From the NCBI GenBank assembly GCA_016190145.1, contig JACPRD010000173.1, forward strand, positions 1-64,000: a stretch of DNA of 64,000 nt. The letters run 5' to 3'. Source of the stretch: Planctomycetota bacterium. GTDB taxonomy: Bacteria > Planctomycetota > MHYJ01 > WSZJ01. Of the stretch, positions 9,411-19,567 are shown piece after piece. How positions within the stretch are numbered: the first letter of the stretch is position 1; every line of letters starts with the position of its first letter. The translations under genes were made by a program, and so were the position numbers. The notes under the pieces are model-generated. The model saw only the letters and a list, made by a program, of their open reading frames with translations. It searched no databases and was not told where the DNA came from.

Positions 9411-10028
9411 ATGCCCCCCGCCCTCCGCCTCCTCCCGTCCGTCACCGCGGCCATCGCCCGCGGCGACGAACCCGGAACGGCGCGCGCGGCGCGAAAGGCG
9501 CGGGCGGGCGGCGTGAGCGCGGAGGCGATCTACGAAGCCGCGCTTCAGACCTACCTGTTCGCCGGCTACCCGCGCGGCATCTCCGGCCTCGCGGCCGTCG
9601 CGCGCGCGGTCGGGCCGGCCGCCAAGCCCCAGTCGACGGGCGGCCTCCGCCGCTGGGAAAAACGCGGCCTGCGCCTCTGCCGCCGCATCTACGAGGACGC
9701 CACCGACCGCATGCTCGCCAACATGAAGGCCCTTCACCCGGCCATCGCAACGTGGATCATCCAGGAAGGTTATGGCAAAGTCCTGTCGCGGCCGGGGCTG
9801 GAAGCGGCCGTGCGGGAAGCGTGCGCGGTGTCGTCGCTGGCGGCGCTCGGCGCGTGGCGTCAGCTGGAGAGCCACGCGCGCGGGGCGTTGCGGGTGGGAG
9901 TGCCGCTGGCGGACCTGCGCCGGGCCGCCGGGGGAACCCGGGAGGCGCGGCGGATCGTGATGGAGGCCGCGCGGGAGATTCTTCCCAACCCCGCGCGGAA
10001 ACGGTCGTTAAATCGGAAACCCCGGTGA
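9411..10028 (+). CDS. Carboxymuconolactone decarboxylase/AhpD-like family protein
   Basis: AGGVSAEAIYEAALQTYLFAGYPRGISGLAAVARAVG. Confidence 0.65.
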   Translation: MPPALRLLPSVTAAIARGDEPGTARAARKARAGGVSAEAIYEAALQTYLFAGYPRGISGLAAVARAVGPAAKPQSTGGLRRWEKRGLRLCRRIYEDATDRMLANMKALHPAIATWIIQEGYGKVLSRPGLEAAVREACAVSSLAALGAWRQLESHARGALRVGVPLADLRRAAGGTREARRIVMEAAREILPNPARKRSLNRKPR

Positions 10029-10040
10029 GTGGAGGGCTCG

Positions 10041-10418
10041 ATGCGAGCGTTCCTGTTCGGTGCCATCTTCTGCCTCGCGGCCGTGCCCTGCATGGCCCAG
10101 ACCAGCACCACCACCACCGTGGACGACGAGCCCCCGCACCTCGGGCCGACGGAAACCGAGAGCGTCCTCACGAAAATGATGACGAAGCTCGGGCGCGGGA
10201 TCGTGAACATCATCACGTTCATCGGCGAACTGCCGAAGCAGATGGTGCTGACGGGGAGGGACAAGGGATTCACGGCGGCGATCACGCTCGGGTTTCTGAA
10301 GGGACTCGGGATGTCGGTGGTGCGGTTTGGGGCGGGGATATGGGAGGTCGCGCTGTTCCTGTCGCCGTGGCCTGACGATTACAAGCCGGTGCTGGAGCCG
10401 GAGTACGTGTGGGAGTGA
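10041..10418 (+). CDS. TIGR04073-like exosortase-system-associated protein
   Basis: Signal peptide then MTKLGRGIVNIITFIGELPKQMVLTGRDKGFTAAITLGFLKGLGMSVVRFGAGIWEVALFLSPWPDDYKPVLEPEYVWE. Confidence 0.7.
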   Translation: MRAFLFGAIFCLAAVPCMAQTSTTTTVDDEPPHLGPTETESVLTKMMTKLGRGIVNIITFIGELPKQMVLTGRDKGFTAAITLGFLKGLGMSVVRFGAGIWEVALFLSPWPDDYKPVLEPEYVWE

Positions 10419-10448
10419 GAGGGAGAAGGAAGGACAATTATGAATTAT

Positions 10449-10516
10449 GAATTTTGAATTATTAATTGTGAGGCATTCGGGCGCGGATCAAATTCACAAT
10501 TCATGATTCAAAATTG
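10449..10516. repeat. AT-rich intergenic inverted repeat (23-bp arms)
   Basis: gaattttgaattattaattgtga (10449-10471) versus tcacaattcatgattcaaaattg (10494-10516); 4 mismatches. Confidence 0.75.
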
Positions 10517-10575
10517 CCTTTCCTCCCCTGTAGACTCCCCCAGGGGGGATCGCCGCCCACCACCAGGAAACCGCC

Positions 10576-13197
10576 ATGACCCGCCTCGCGCCCATTCTCT
10601 TCCTCCTCCTCTGCGCCCTCCCCTCCCTCGCCGACCGCGCCGCCGCCGAGGCCGCGATGCGCGACGGACAGGCCGCAATGCAGCGGAAGGACATGCAGAC
10701 GGCGATCGAAGCCTTCACGCGCGCCGTCGACGCCGACCCGGCATGGGGGACGGCGTGGGGCAACCGCGGACTCGCCCGCTACCGCGTCACGAACTTCAAC
10801 GGCGCCATCGAAGACTTCAGCCACGCCATCGAACTCGAACCCCAGACCCCCGACTGGCATTTCCACCGCGTCCAGACCTACCTCTACCTCGACCGTATCG
10901 CCGAAGCCGTCGAAGAATCCGAATCGATGATGAAACGCTTCCCCGGCAACGCCATGGCCGCGAGCCTCCACGGGCGCGCGCTCGTGCGCTCGGGCGAGGT
11001 GGACCGCGGGCTCGCGGTGCAGGAGAAGGCGTTCGTGGACGGCGGGCGGGACGTGCAGCTGCCGCCGCGAAGCGACGCCTGGGTGCGGAAGGCGGACTGG
11101 GAGGCGCTGCGTGCGGGCGCGGAGCAGGCGATCGCGGGCGGCGCGCCCAGCACGATCTTCCATTTCCACCGCGTCATGGCGCTGGTCGAGCTGGGACAAT
11201 TCGACGCGGCCGACGCGGCCGCGCGCGAGCTCGAGGCGAAGACCGGCATGACGGTGACGACCACGCTCTGCCGCGTGACGCTCGCCGCTTCGCCGCGCGC
11301 GGGCGCCCATTTCAAAGCGGCGTTCGCGCGCGACGGCGCCGACGCGCTTCTCAAGGCCAGCGCCAACCCCGAGTCCATCAACGCCGCCGCGCGCGCATTC
11401 CTCTTGTGCGGCGACCCGCAGCGCTGCCTCGACACGCTCGTCACGCGCGCGCGTCACACGAACTTCGAGACGCTGTTCTGGCTGGGCGCGGCGTACTGGA
11501 AGCTGGGGAAGCTGCCGGAGGCGCGCGTCGTGCTGTCGGACGCGCGACGGCTGAATCCCTATCTGTTGAAGCACGCGCCGCGGGTCGAGGGGATCGGGGA
11601 CTTCCTCGCGTCGCTCGACCGCGAAATCGGAAAGGAAGGCGACGGACAGGACCGCGGCCGGCTCGGACACGAGCTGGCGACGCACCTCATGACGGTGGCG
11701 GAGATCGAGGCTCTGGTGAAGAGGTACCGGTTCGCGCAGGCCGCGGCGGAGTACGGGAAGCTGCAGGGCGCGCTCAAGAGCGACGTGCGGAAGGCGGAGG
11801 TCGCGGCGCGGCTGCCTGAGGTGAAGGCGATGGCGGGGGCGCTCGCGAAAATCGTGACGGGCGTGAACTCCGGGAAGCTGAAGCTCTCGACCTCCGTCGC
11901 GGGGATCCCGCTCGCGATCCGCAAGGCCGACGACGCCGTCTTCGAGTTCACGATCCCCAAAGGCGAGGGGAAAGTCCCGTGGGCGTTCCTGGGCGCCGCC
12001 GCGTTCTGCGAGCTCGCCGTGCAGGCGGCCCTGACGCCCGACGAGCTGTTCGGGCTCGGCTGCCTCGCGTGGGAGGCGGACGAACGCGCGGTCGCGATCA
12101 AGCTCTTCGAGGAAGCGCTGAAGAAGAAGTCCGACCTGCGCAAGTCGCTCGACGCGTTCGTCGCGCGCCGCCGCGGCGTCGCGGCACCCGGCGGCGGGTT
12201 CGTGCTGTTCCGCGGGCAGTACGTGACGGCGGAGGAGAAAGCGAACCTCGAGAAGGGTCTGGTGTTCTACGGGGGCGAGTGGGTGACGGCGGCGGACAAG
12301 GACCAGCTCTCGAAGGGGCTGATCAAGGTCGAGGGCAAGTGGGTCCCGGGCGAGGAGGCCGAGCTGCTCCGGCGCGGCTACCGGCGGCACGAGGGAAAGT
12401 GGATGAGCCGCGAGGAGTACGAGTCGCTGCGGGGCGAGTGGGCGAACGCATGGACCGAGGACACGCCTCACTGGCTCATCCGCACGAACGAAGGCGAATC
12501 GTTCGCGAAGGATCTCGTGGAACTGGCCGAGGCGGCCTACGGCGCGTTCGAGAAATTCCACGGTGCGGAGGCGAAACTCCCCGGCAAGGACAAGATGACG
12601 CTTTACGCGTTCCGCGACTACGAGGGCTACCGGAAGCACTGCGTGGAGATGAAGGCCGAGGAGTTCCTGGGGGCAGCCGGCTTCGCGCGCTCCGACTCCA
12701 TCATCGCCGCCGGCTGGAACAAAACGCATAACCGCCAGCAGTTCCTCCAGACGATGGTCCACGAGGCCGCGCACCTCTTCTACTCGAAGTGCGCCCCCGC
12801 CGCGCAGCCGCCCTCCTGGTATTCCGAAGCCATGGCCACGTACTTCGAAGGTTTCGAGTGGGACGGCAAGACCTGGAAGTTTGGCGGCGCGAGCGAAAGC
12901 CGCCTGCCCTTCGTCCGCGACGCCATGAAAGGCGGCCGCCACATCCCCCTCGCCGACCTCCTGGGCGGCGAAGCCATCAAGATCATCAACAGCGACGCGC
13001 AGAAGGCGCTGCTGTTCTACGCGGAGTGCTGGTCGATCAATTTCTTCCTCGTCTCGACGGAGAACAAGGCGCGCCGCGAGGCGTACGCGGAGTACCGGAA
13101 GGCGATCGCCGCGGGGAAGACCGACCCGCTGACGAAGTTCTTCCCTGACGCGGCGCAGCTTGAGAAGGACTGGGTCAAATTCGTGAGCGGACTTTAA
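10576..13197 (+). CDS. Secreted TPR protein with C-terminal gluzincin-like metallopeptidase domain (HExxH)
   Basis: Signal peptide; TPR units (AIEAFTRAVDADPAWGTAWGNRGLARYR); QTMVHEAAHLFYSK...WYSEAMATYFEG. Confidence 0.85.
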   Translation: MTRLAPILFLLLCALPSLADRAAAEAAMRDGQAAMQRKDMQTAIEAFTRAVDADPAWGTAWGNRGLARYRVTNFNGAIEDFSHAIELEPQTPDWHFHRVQTYLYLDRIAEAVEESESMMKRFPGNAMAASLHGRALVRSGEVDRGLAVQEKAFVDGGRDVQLPPRSDAWVRKADWEALRAGAEQAIAGGAPSTIFHFHRVMALVELGQFDAADAAARELEAKTGMTVTTTLCRVTLAASPRAGAHFKAAFARDGADALLKASANPESINAAARAFLLCGDPQRCLDTLVTRARHTNFETLFWLGAAYWKLGKLPEARVVLSDARRLNPYLLKHAPRVEGIGDFLASLDREIGKEGDGQDRGRLGHELATHLMTVAEIEALVKRYRFAQAAAEYGKLQGALKSDVRKAEVAARLPEVKAMAGALAKIVTGVNSGKLKLSTSVAGIPLAIRKADDAVFEFTIPKGEGKVPWAFLGAAAFCELAVQAALTPDELFGLGCLAWEADERAVAIKLFEEALKKKSDLRKSLDAFVARRRGVAAPGGGFVLFRGQYVTAEEKANLEKGLVFYGGEWVTAADKDQLSKGLIKVEGKWVPGEEAELLRRGYRRHEGKWMSREEYESLRGEWANAWTEDTPHWLIRTNEGESFAKDLVELAEAAYGAFEKFHGAEAKLPGKDKMTLYAFRDYEGYRKHCVEMKAEEFLGAAGFARSDSIIAAGWNKTHNRQQFLQTMVHEAAHLFYSKCAPAAQPPSWYSEAMATYFEGFEWDGKTWKFGGASESRLPFVRDAMKGGRHIPLADLLGGEAIKIINSDAQKALLFYAECWSINFFLVSTENKARREAYAEYRKAIAAGKTDPLTKFFPDAAQLEKDWVKFVSGL

Positions 13198-13401
13198 GAG
13201 GAGGCCGTCAATGAACCAAATCCGCCGGCGTTTGCTCCCGAGATGGTCAGCAGCCTGAAGTAGATCACTCGCACGGTGTGTGCAGGACTGCGCGGCCGCA
13301 GACAGGCGCGACACGGAGACAATTTGGCACGATGTTTGCAATTTCAGAATCCGAATCGGAGGTGAATTGATTCCCCAGTCCCCGAAAATGAGGCCACTTC
13401 C

Positions 13402-13983
13402 ATGCTCGCCGTGAACCCGCTCGTCCACTCCTTCCTCCACGCCGTCCACCCGCTTTTCTTCATCGGCATCGTCGCCGCGGGCGTGGGCGCGTACGGCCTC
13501 TTCAAACTCATCCGCACGGGTGACCGCCGAACCCGCGCCCCGGAGCTGTTCTTCCTTGCCACGGGCGTTTTCCTCATCATCTTCACCGGCAAGGACCTCG
13601 TCTTCGGCTCCCCCGCCGAGGTTGCCGCCTTCCGCGAAGCCGACCCCGCGCGCGTCCAGGGGTTCGCAATCGCACCCGTGATGTTCGGCGGCCAGCCGTC
13701 GTCCACGTCGCTGACCAGCCGCACCGTGATCGTCACGGATCGCCCCCGCGTCGAACGGCTCGTCGCGCTCCTCCGCTCCTCCACCCATGCTGCCCCGAAT
13801 CACCCCGAAGGCCGCTGGATGACGGAACTCTGGCTCTACGACGACCAGGGAAGGCATGACGCCATCGTTTCGTACACGAGCGACGGGATCATCCTGCGCC
13901 TCGGCGGAAGCGGAGTGGGCCACGACTTCCGGCAGGAGGAATTGAAGGCGTTCCTGGAGGAGGTGGCGCGGGAGAAGCCGTGA
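13402..13983 (+). CDS. Hypothetical membrane protein
   Basis: Two N-terminal hydrophobic helices (LFFIGIVAAGVGAYGLF; LFFLATGVFLIIFTG). Confidence 0.6.
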   Translation: MLAVNPLVHSFLHAVHPLFFIGIVAAGVGAYGLFKLIRTGDRRTRAPELFFLATGVFLIIFTGKDLVFGSPAEVAAFREADPARVQGFAIAPVMFGGQPSSTSLTSRTVIVTDRPRVERLVALLRSSTHAAPNHPEGRWMTELWLYDDQGRHDAIVSYTSDGIILRLGGSGVGHDFRQEELKAFLEEVAREKP

Positions 13984-14032
13984 GAGTCACCCAGGGGCCC
14001 TCACTTCCCCTTTCTGGTGTAGACTCGACCTC

Positions 14033-16432
14033 ATGCGCCGGGCCTCACTTCTGCTGGTCCTCGCCCTCGCGGGCTGTCCGAGGCACAAGGAGGCTCCTCC
14101 GGCCGTTTCGCCCGCGCCGGCCGTGCCGGAAGCGGTTGCGCCCGGGCCGAAGGTCGTCGAAGAACTCGAGGCTCCGATCAAGGGATCGCAAGGCGGCCGC
14201 GTCGCGCTCGCGGGCGGCGCGCGGTTCGAGGCCGCCCCGGGGGCGTTCGGCGGGGACACGAAGATCCGGCTCGCGCGCGCCGAGGGCGGGCTCTACTCGC
14301 TCTCGTCTTCGGAACGGCCCCGCGTCCGCGGCGCGCTCACGCTGACGCTTCCGTATGATCCCGCGGCCCTCGCGCCCGGCGAGTCCGAGGACGGCCTCAT
14401 GGCCGCCGCCGTCGTGGACGGGACCCTCATGGCCCCGGCGCGATTCCGCCTCGACAAAGCGAACCGGGCCGTCGTCGTCCTGGACCCCGACATCTCGTGC
14501 CCCGGCCCCTCCTTCCGCCAGGGCGCCACATCACCCAGGAGAGGCCTGCGCGGCATCAACATCTGGTACATGATCATCCACATGCTGAAATACGGCACCG
14601 GCGTGAAACAGGTCGTCGAGCTCCCGGGCCACTGCTTCTGCATCGTCTGCAACGAGACCGTGCCGCGCGAACTCGCCGAGGACATCTCGACGACGCTCCA
14701 GAAGATCTACGACCTCTACACCCGCGAATACGCCGCCGTTGACGGAACGCCGGCGCTCGCGCGGTTCACGCCCCGCCACCGGATGTTCGTCTACGTCCGG
14801 AACAACCCCGGCGTCAATGGCGAGTACGAAGCGCGCTCGATCGACGGGTACATGGTCATCGACGCGAAGTCCGCGCAGGGAAAGCGCGACGAGCTCGTCG
14901 GCACGCTCTACCACGAGATGTTCCACGCGGTCCAGGACACGTACTGCGGGATGATCCTCGGAGCGATCGCCTCCATGTGGTGGTACGAGGCGACCGCGGA
15001 GTGGGCGGGGCTGAAAGGCCGGGGGCTGAAGTTCCCGGAAATGGTCCGCGAGGAGTTCGCCACGTACCCGTACGTCCTCAGCGTGCCGCCGCAGGAAAGC
15101 AGGTCCTACATGGAAGGGATGCTCTCGTACGGCGACGCGCTTCTGATCGAGCACGTGAACGCGCGGAAACCCGGACACCTCAAGGACACGCTTCAGAGCT
15201 GGGCCACGCGAAGCGGCGCCCTTTTCGACCGTCTCGTCGAGGACGGCCGGCTGGGCCAGACGTACGGCGATTATGCGCGGGACGTCCTCCTCGCGGTGCT
15301 TCCCGACAGGGCGCCGTGGATCGACGCCTCGCTGCACGTCGCCGCATCGGAGCTGCGGCAGTTCAAGCACGGCTCCACGGAGATCGGAGACCCGGCCACG
15401 CCGAACGTCGAACGGTTCCCGGACTTCGGCGAACGCCGGTTCGCGGTGGACGTCGCCCCGTTCACGACGCGGTTCTTCATGGTGCGGGCCGAGCCGCGAA
15501 AGGAGGGAGCTTCGCTCGAGGTCGGGCTGCTGCGCGACGGCAAGCCCTGGACGGACGCCTGGATGGTGACGGTGGCGAAGGGATCTCCGCGCGCGCTGCG
15601 TCCCGCGGCGGTCCGCGATCTCGGCGGGTCCGTGTCCGACGTCTGGCTCGCGGTCTACAACGCCGATCCGGAGGCGAACCACCGGTTCGACGTGTCGCTC
15701 ACGGTGCGTCCCGCGACGGCCCGGAAGTGGAAGATGTACGGCATCGAGCAAGAGGGTCACATGCTGTCCATCGTTCTCGACGCGGACCCTCCGCCGGCGA
15801 AGATCGGTCCGGCCCGCTGGACGCGCCTGAAACTGACCGTCAACGGCCGGACATACACGTCCTACGGCCGCATCGCGGAGAACGGCGCGGCCTTCGAATG
15901 GCCGGACCCCGCGCTCAAGCCGGGAAAGAACTCCTACACCGCCTCGGTGAACGCTTTCGGCGAAACCGTGACGCTCGACGGCGTCGTCGAATCCCGGACT
16001 TCCCGGGACTACGCGCTCGAACAGATCGCGCATCTCAAGAAAGACATCGCCGACAGGAAGAAGGGCGCGGAAGCCTGGATCGAGCTCGGAGACAACTATG
16101 CGTACCTCTGCGAACAGTCCGAGGCGAAGGCGGCCTACGAGAAGGCCCGCGCGCTCGAACCGCGCCGGGACGACGAAGTCCGCGTGAAACTCGCGATCCT
16201 GCGCATCTATGAGGCGGACCTCGACGGCTTCGTCGCCGCCCTCGGGGGCGAGGACCACCCCTACGCGAAATCCCGCCGCGCGGACCTGGCCCGGTGGTCC
16301 GTCTGGTGGAAAGACGACCTCGCCGGCTACCGCCGCTACAACGAGATGAACAAGGCCGAGCGCGCTCGCGAGGGCGTGAAGGTCGGCGACGTCGGCATTT
16401 TCCCGGGGCCGGACGATGAAATCCTGAAGTAA
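14033..16432 (+). CDS. Lipoprotein with HExxH metallopeptidase-like region and TPR-like C-terminus
   Basis: Lipobox LALAGC; LYHEMFHAVQDTYCG...WWYEATAEWAG; tail YAYLCEQSEAKAAYEKARALEPRR. Confidence 0.75.
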   Translation: MRRASLLLVLALAGCPRHKEAPPAVSPAPAVPEAVAPGPKVVEELEAPIKGSQGGRVALAGGARFEAAPGAFGGDTKIRLARAEGGLYSLSSSERPRVRGALTLTLPYDPAALAPGESEDGLMAAAVVDGTLMAPARFRLDKANRAVVVLDPDISCPGPSFRQGATSPRRGLRGINIWYMIIHMLKYGTGVKQVVELPGHCFCIVCNETVPRELAEDISTTLQKIYDLYTREYAAVDGTPALARFTPRHRMFVYVRNNPGVNGEYEARSIDGYMVIDAKSAQGKRDELVGTLYHEMFHAVQDTYCGMILGAIASMWWYEATAEWAGLKGRGLKFPEMVREEFATYPYVLSVPPQESRSYMEGMLSYGDALLIEHVNARKPGHLKDTLQSWATRSGALFDRLVEDGRLGQTYGDYARDVLLAVLPDRAPWIDASLHVAASELRQFKHGSTEIGDPATPNVERFPDFGERRFAVDVAPFTTRFFMVRAEPRKEGASLEVGLLRDGKPWTDAWMVTVAKGSPRALRPAAVRDLGGSVSDVWLAVYNADPEANHRFDVSLTVRPATARKWKMYGIEQEGHMLSIVLDADPPPAKIGPARWTRLKLTVNGRTYTSYGRIAENGAAFEWPDPALKPGKNSYTASVNAFGETVTLDGVVESRTSRDYALEQIAHLKKDIADRKKGAEAWIELGDNYAYLCEQSEAKAAYEKARALEPRRDDEVRVKLAILRIYEADLDGFVAALGGEDHPYAKSRRADLARWSVWWKDDLAGYRRYNEMNKAERAREGVKVGDVGIFPGPDDEILK

Positions 16433-16480
16433 CGCGGGCCTCCGCGCGGCGCCCCCGATCCCGGCTATACTCTTCCCCCC

Positions 16481-17338
16481 ATGCCTATCGCCCGCTTGTT
16501 CAGGCCCGGCCGCACCGTCCTCTCCTTCGAGGTATTTCCCCCGAAGCGCGACGGCGACGTGGAGAGCCTGTACCGGGCGTTCGACGAGCTGGCGCCGCTT
16601 CGGCCCGACTACATCTCCGTAACTTACGGAGCAGGCGGCACGAACGTCGGCCTCCACTACGAGATCAACGCCCGCCTCGTCCGCCTTGGGATCACGCCGC
16701 TCGCGCATTTCACCTGCGTGGGCCAGGGGCGCGACGCGATCCGGGGGCAGTTGGACCGGCTGTGGGAAGCGGGGGTGCGGAACATCCTGGCGTTGCGGGG
16801 GGATCCGCCGAAGGGGTCGGAGCGGTTCGAGCGGCATCCGGAGGGATTCGCGCACGCGAACGAGCTGGTGGCGTTCATCCGGGAGCACTACGGGTTCTGC
16901 ATCGGCGCGGCGTGCTATCCGGAGAAGCACCCGGAGGCGGGGACGGCGGAATCGGACCTCGCGCATCTGAAAAACAAGGTGCAGGCGGGCGCGGACTTCC
17001 TCGTGTCGCAGATGTTCTTCGACAACGAGGCCTATTTCCGGTTCGTCGCCGCGTGCCGCGCCGCGGGGATCGCGGCGCCGATCCAGCCCGGCGTGATGCC
17101 GGTGCTCACGCCGAAGTTCTTCGCGCGCGACTGGGGCGTCGCGGTCCCCGCCGCGCTGCGGACGGCGCTCGAGGGGACCGCCGACCACGACGAAGCCGCC
17201 GCCCGCGGGCTCGAGTTCGCTTCCGCCCAGTGCCGCGACCTGCTCGGCCGCGGGGCGCCGGGGCTGCACCTCTACATCATGAACAAGGTGCGGCCGGCGC
17301 GGGAGATTCTGCAAGGGCTGGGGAAGGCGAAGTCGTAG
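16481..17338 (+). CDS. metF: Methylenetetrahydrofolate reductase
   Basis: LSFEVFPPKRDGD...YISVTYGAGGTN...HFTCVGQ...NILALRGDPPKG...ACYPEKHPEA...DFLVSQMFFDNEAYFRF. Confidence 0.95.
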   Translation: MPIARLFRPGRTVLSFEVFPPKRDGDVESLYRAFDELAPLRPDYISVTYGAGGTNVGLHYEINARLVRLGITPLAHFTCVGQGRDAIRGQLDRLWEAGVRNILALRGDPPKGSERFERHPEGFAHANELVAFIREHYGFCIGAACYPEKHPEAGTAESDLAHLKNKVQAGADFLVSQMFFDNEAYFRFVAACRAAGIAAPIQPGVMPVLTPKFFARDWGVAVPAALRTALEGTADHDEAAARGLEFASAQCRDLLGRGAPGLHLYIMNKVRPAREILQGLGKAKS

Positions 17339-17374
17339 GGCCGGGGACGGCTGGCGGCGCCGGGCTGAAGCAGG

Positions 17375-17455
17375 TGGCCACGAAAAGGCACAGAAAGCAC
17401 AAAAGACATTCTTCCTCTGTCCTTATTTTGTGCCTTTTGTGCCTTTTCGTGGCCA
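17375..17455. repeat. 30-bp inverted repeat between convergent genes (GGCACARAA word repeat)
   Basis: TGGCCACGAAAAGGCACAGAAAGCACAAAA (17375-17404) versus TTTTGTGCCTTTTGTGCCTTTTCGTGGCCA (17426-17455); 28/30 pairs. Confidence 0.9.
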
Positions 17456-17472
17456 ATCCATAAACCCGTCCC

Positions 17473-18198
17473 CTACCACGCCCTCCGAAGCACCCAGTTC
17501 CACTCCCCGGGCGGGTAAAACCACGACGGACTCGGACCGGTGATGCGCAGCCCGGGCCGCTGCCGCGCCGTCTCCGCTCCGTTCGGCGTGTAGTCGATCG
17601 TCACGCCCACCACGTTCCACTGCCGCGGAGCGTCGGCCTTGCCGCTCGTGGAGGAACTGTGTCGCTCGGCGATGCCGCTCACGTCGTGTCCGTCGGGCGT
17701 GAGCGTCAGCGTCGCGCCCTCCAGCTTCCAGGTTCCCTGCTCCGCGGAATTCGAGGCCACCAGATCCGAGAGGTTATCGCCCCGGATCGCGCCGCCGCCG
17801 GCCGAGAGGTCGTAGCGGCCGCCCTCGCGAAGCCGGAGGATGACGTGGCGATGGTCTTCGCGCCATTCGCCGGCGAGGGCGACCTCGACTCCTTCCGCGG
17901 AGACGTGGTGGGGGGCGACGTACACCAGCCCGTTCGGAGAGTGGTAGACGAAGTCGTCGGGCCCGGCCGGGACCGGGAGAGCGACTGCCTTCGGACTTTC
18001 ACCCGGGGCGACGGTTTCGCCGCTGAAGCCCGCGAACACGCCGGCCACGAAAGTTCCGGCGACAAAGAGAACGCCGCACACGCCCAGGCACCCGCCGCCG
18101 ACCAGCAACCAGAATCCCGCGCCGCGCTTCCCGCCGGGCAGACTTCCCGGAAGAGGTCCGGGACCGACCTGCGGGGCTGGCGGTGGCGAAGTTGTCAC
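17473..18198 (-). CDS. Hypothetical membrane-anchored protein
   Basis: Proline-rich N-terminus then hydrophobic helix GFWLLVGGGCLGVCGVLFVAGTFVAGVFAG. Confidence 0.6.
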   Translation of the reverse strand: MTTSPPPAPQVGPGPLPGSLPGGKRGAGFWLLVGGGCLGVCGVLFVAGTFVAGVFAGFSGETVAPGESPKAVALPVPAGPDDFVYHSPNGLVYVAPHHVSAEGVEVALAGEWREDHRHVILRLREGGRYDLSAGGGAIRGDNLSDLVASNSAEQGTWKLEGATLTLTPDGHDVSGIAERHSSSTSGKADAPRQWNVVGVTIDYTPNGAETARQRPGLRITGPSPSWFYPPGEWNWVLRRAW

Positions 18199-18381
18199 AA
18201 CGGGCCACTCTGGACCCGGAAGCGTCGTCCCGTCAAGTACGTCCGGGCGGCAATCCCGTGCATCCGCGAGCCGGCGCGTGAGGGCCTGTACGGGCGCACC
18301 CCGGCAAGCCCCCTCCCGCCGGCAGACCGCCTGGCATGGACATTGCGTTGTGGTGTGGAATACACATCAAAGGAGCCGACC

Positions 18382-19560
18382 ATGCGCCCCCTCCTCCTGC
18401 CCCTCGCTCTCCTCGCCGGCTCCGCCGCGGCCCAGACCCCTTCCACATGGCTCGATGCCCACAACGCCGCCTACGCCTATGGCGACGCCGCATCGCGGAT
18501 GACCGTCTTCACCGACGGACAGCAGGCGATCGGCGAGCGGATTTCCCGGGGCGAGGCCGCCTGGGACGAAAAGGCCCTCGGGCCGCTGCTCGACGCGAAC
18601 CAGGAAGCCCTTTGCATCATGCGCGACGGCTCCCGCGAGGCCCTCTGCGACTTCCATCCGAACATCTCCGAGGGATTTTTCATGTCCCTGGGCTACCTCA
18701 CCCTCACGCGCAAGCTTGCGCGCCTGAACGCCTGGGACGCCGCGCGCAGCCTGGCGCTCGCGCGCGGTCCGGTGGCGGCCGACGCGTACATCGCCGGCTT
18801 CCGGATGGCCGCGCACGTCGGCTCGGACGGCCCGCTCATCCAGGGCCTGGTCGGGTGCGCGCTCTTTTCGATCACGGCCGAGGGCCTGCACCACGCGATC
18901 GCGCGCCGCCTTCTGGACGTGCCCACGCTGCGCCGGATCGAAACGGCGTTGCGGGAGCTTCCGCCGGACATCGTCGATTGGAAGCGGGTGATGGCGTGCG
19001 AGCGCGCGAGTTCGAGTGCCGGGCTGGACATCATGCTGAAGCCGAAGGACCCCGCGGAGTTCTTCGCCGCGCTCCGCGGCATGGGCGCGAGCGAGATTCC
19101 GGAGGACACGATCAAGAAGAAGTACACGGACGAGGAACTGGCGATCGCGAAACGTATGCTCAGAGGCTGGGCCGACGATTATCTGAAGTTCTTCGATCGC
19201 CAGACGCGCGCCTTCCTGCGGCCGTGGCCCGAGGCGGACTTCGCGGTTCGGAAACTCGACGAAGCGATGCAGAAGCAGAGTCCCCTGACGAGGCTGTTCG
19301 CGAGTGGCATGGAGGGGATCAACGGCTGCCGCGGCCGCACGGCCGCCGCGCGGGGCTGCCTGATCGCGCTGTGCGCCATAGCGCGCGTGGAGGAAACGAC
19401 GGGAGAGGATCCGGTTTCGCTGCGCGATCTCGACGTGCCGCCGGATCCGTTCACCGGCGAGAACTTCCGGCTGGACCTGACGACGGAGGGGTACGAAGTC
19501 TCGTCGGAAGGGAAATACAACGACGAGAAGCCGGTTGTTTATCGAATGAAGCCGCGGTAA
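18382..19560 (+). CDS. Hypothetical secreted protein
   Basis: AGGAG upstream of ATG; signal peptide MRPLLLPLALLAGSAAAQ. Confidence 0.7.
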   Translation: MRPLLLPLALLAGSAAAQTPSTWLDAHNAAYAYGDAASRMTVFTDGQQAIGERISRGEAAWDEKALGPLLDANQEALCIMRDGSREALCDFHPNISEGFFMSLGYLTLTRKLARLNAWDAARSLALARGPVAADAYIAGFRMAAHVGSDGPLIQGLVGCALFSITAEGLHHAIARRLLDVPTLRRIETALRELPPDIVDWKRVMACERASSSAGLDIMLKPKDPAEFFAALRGMGASEIPEDTIKKKYTDEELAIAKRMLRGWADDYLKFFDRQTRAFLRPWPEADFAVRKLDEAMQKQSPLTRLFASGMEGINGCRGRTAAARGCLIALCAIARVEETTGEDPVSLRDLDVPPDPFTGENFRLDLTTEGYEVSSEGKYNDEKPVVYRMKPR

Positions 19561-19567
19561 GAGGTGG

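Noticed and set aside
10501-13923. 1140-aa minus-strand ORF antisense to the TPR peptidase
   Set aside because: Arg/Ala/Val/Glu-rich translation with no domain; a GC-rich shadow ORF opposite well-supported plus-strand genes
14531-17314. 927-aa minus-strand ORF
   Set aside because: Antisense to the lipoprotein and metF genes; composition artefact
18200-18218. CACAACGGGCCACTCTGGACC resembling the reverse complement near 55858-55880
   Set aside because: Only ~20 bp with mismatches, different gene contexts; not enough to call a repeat family
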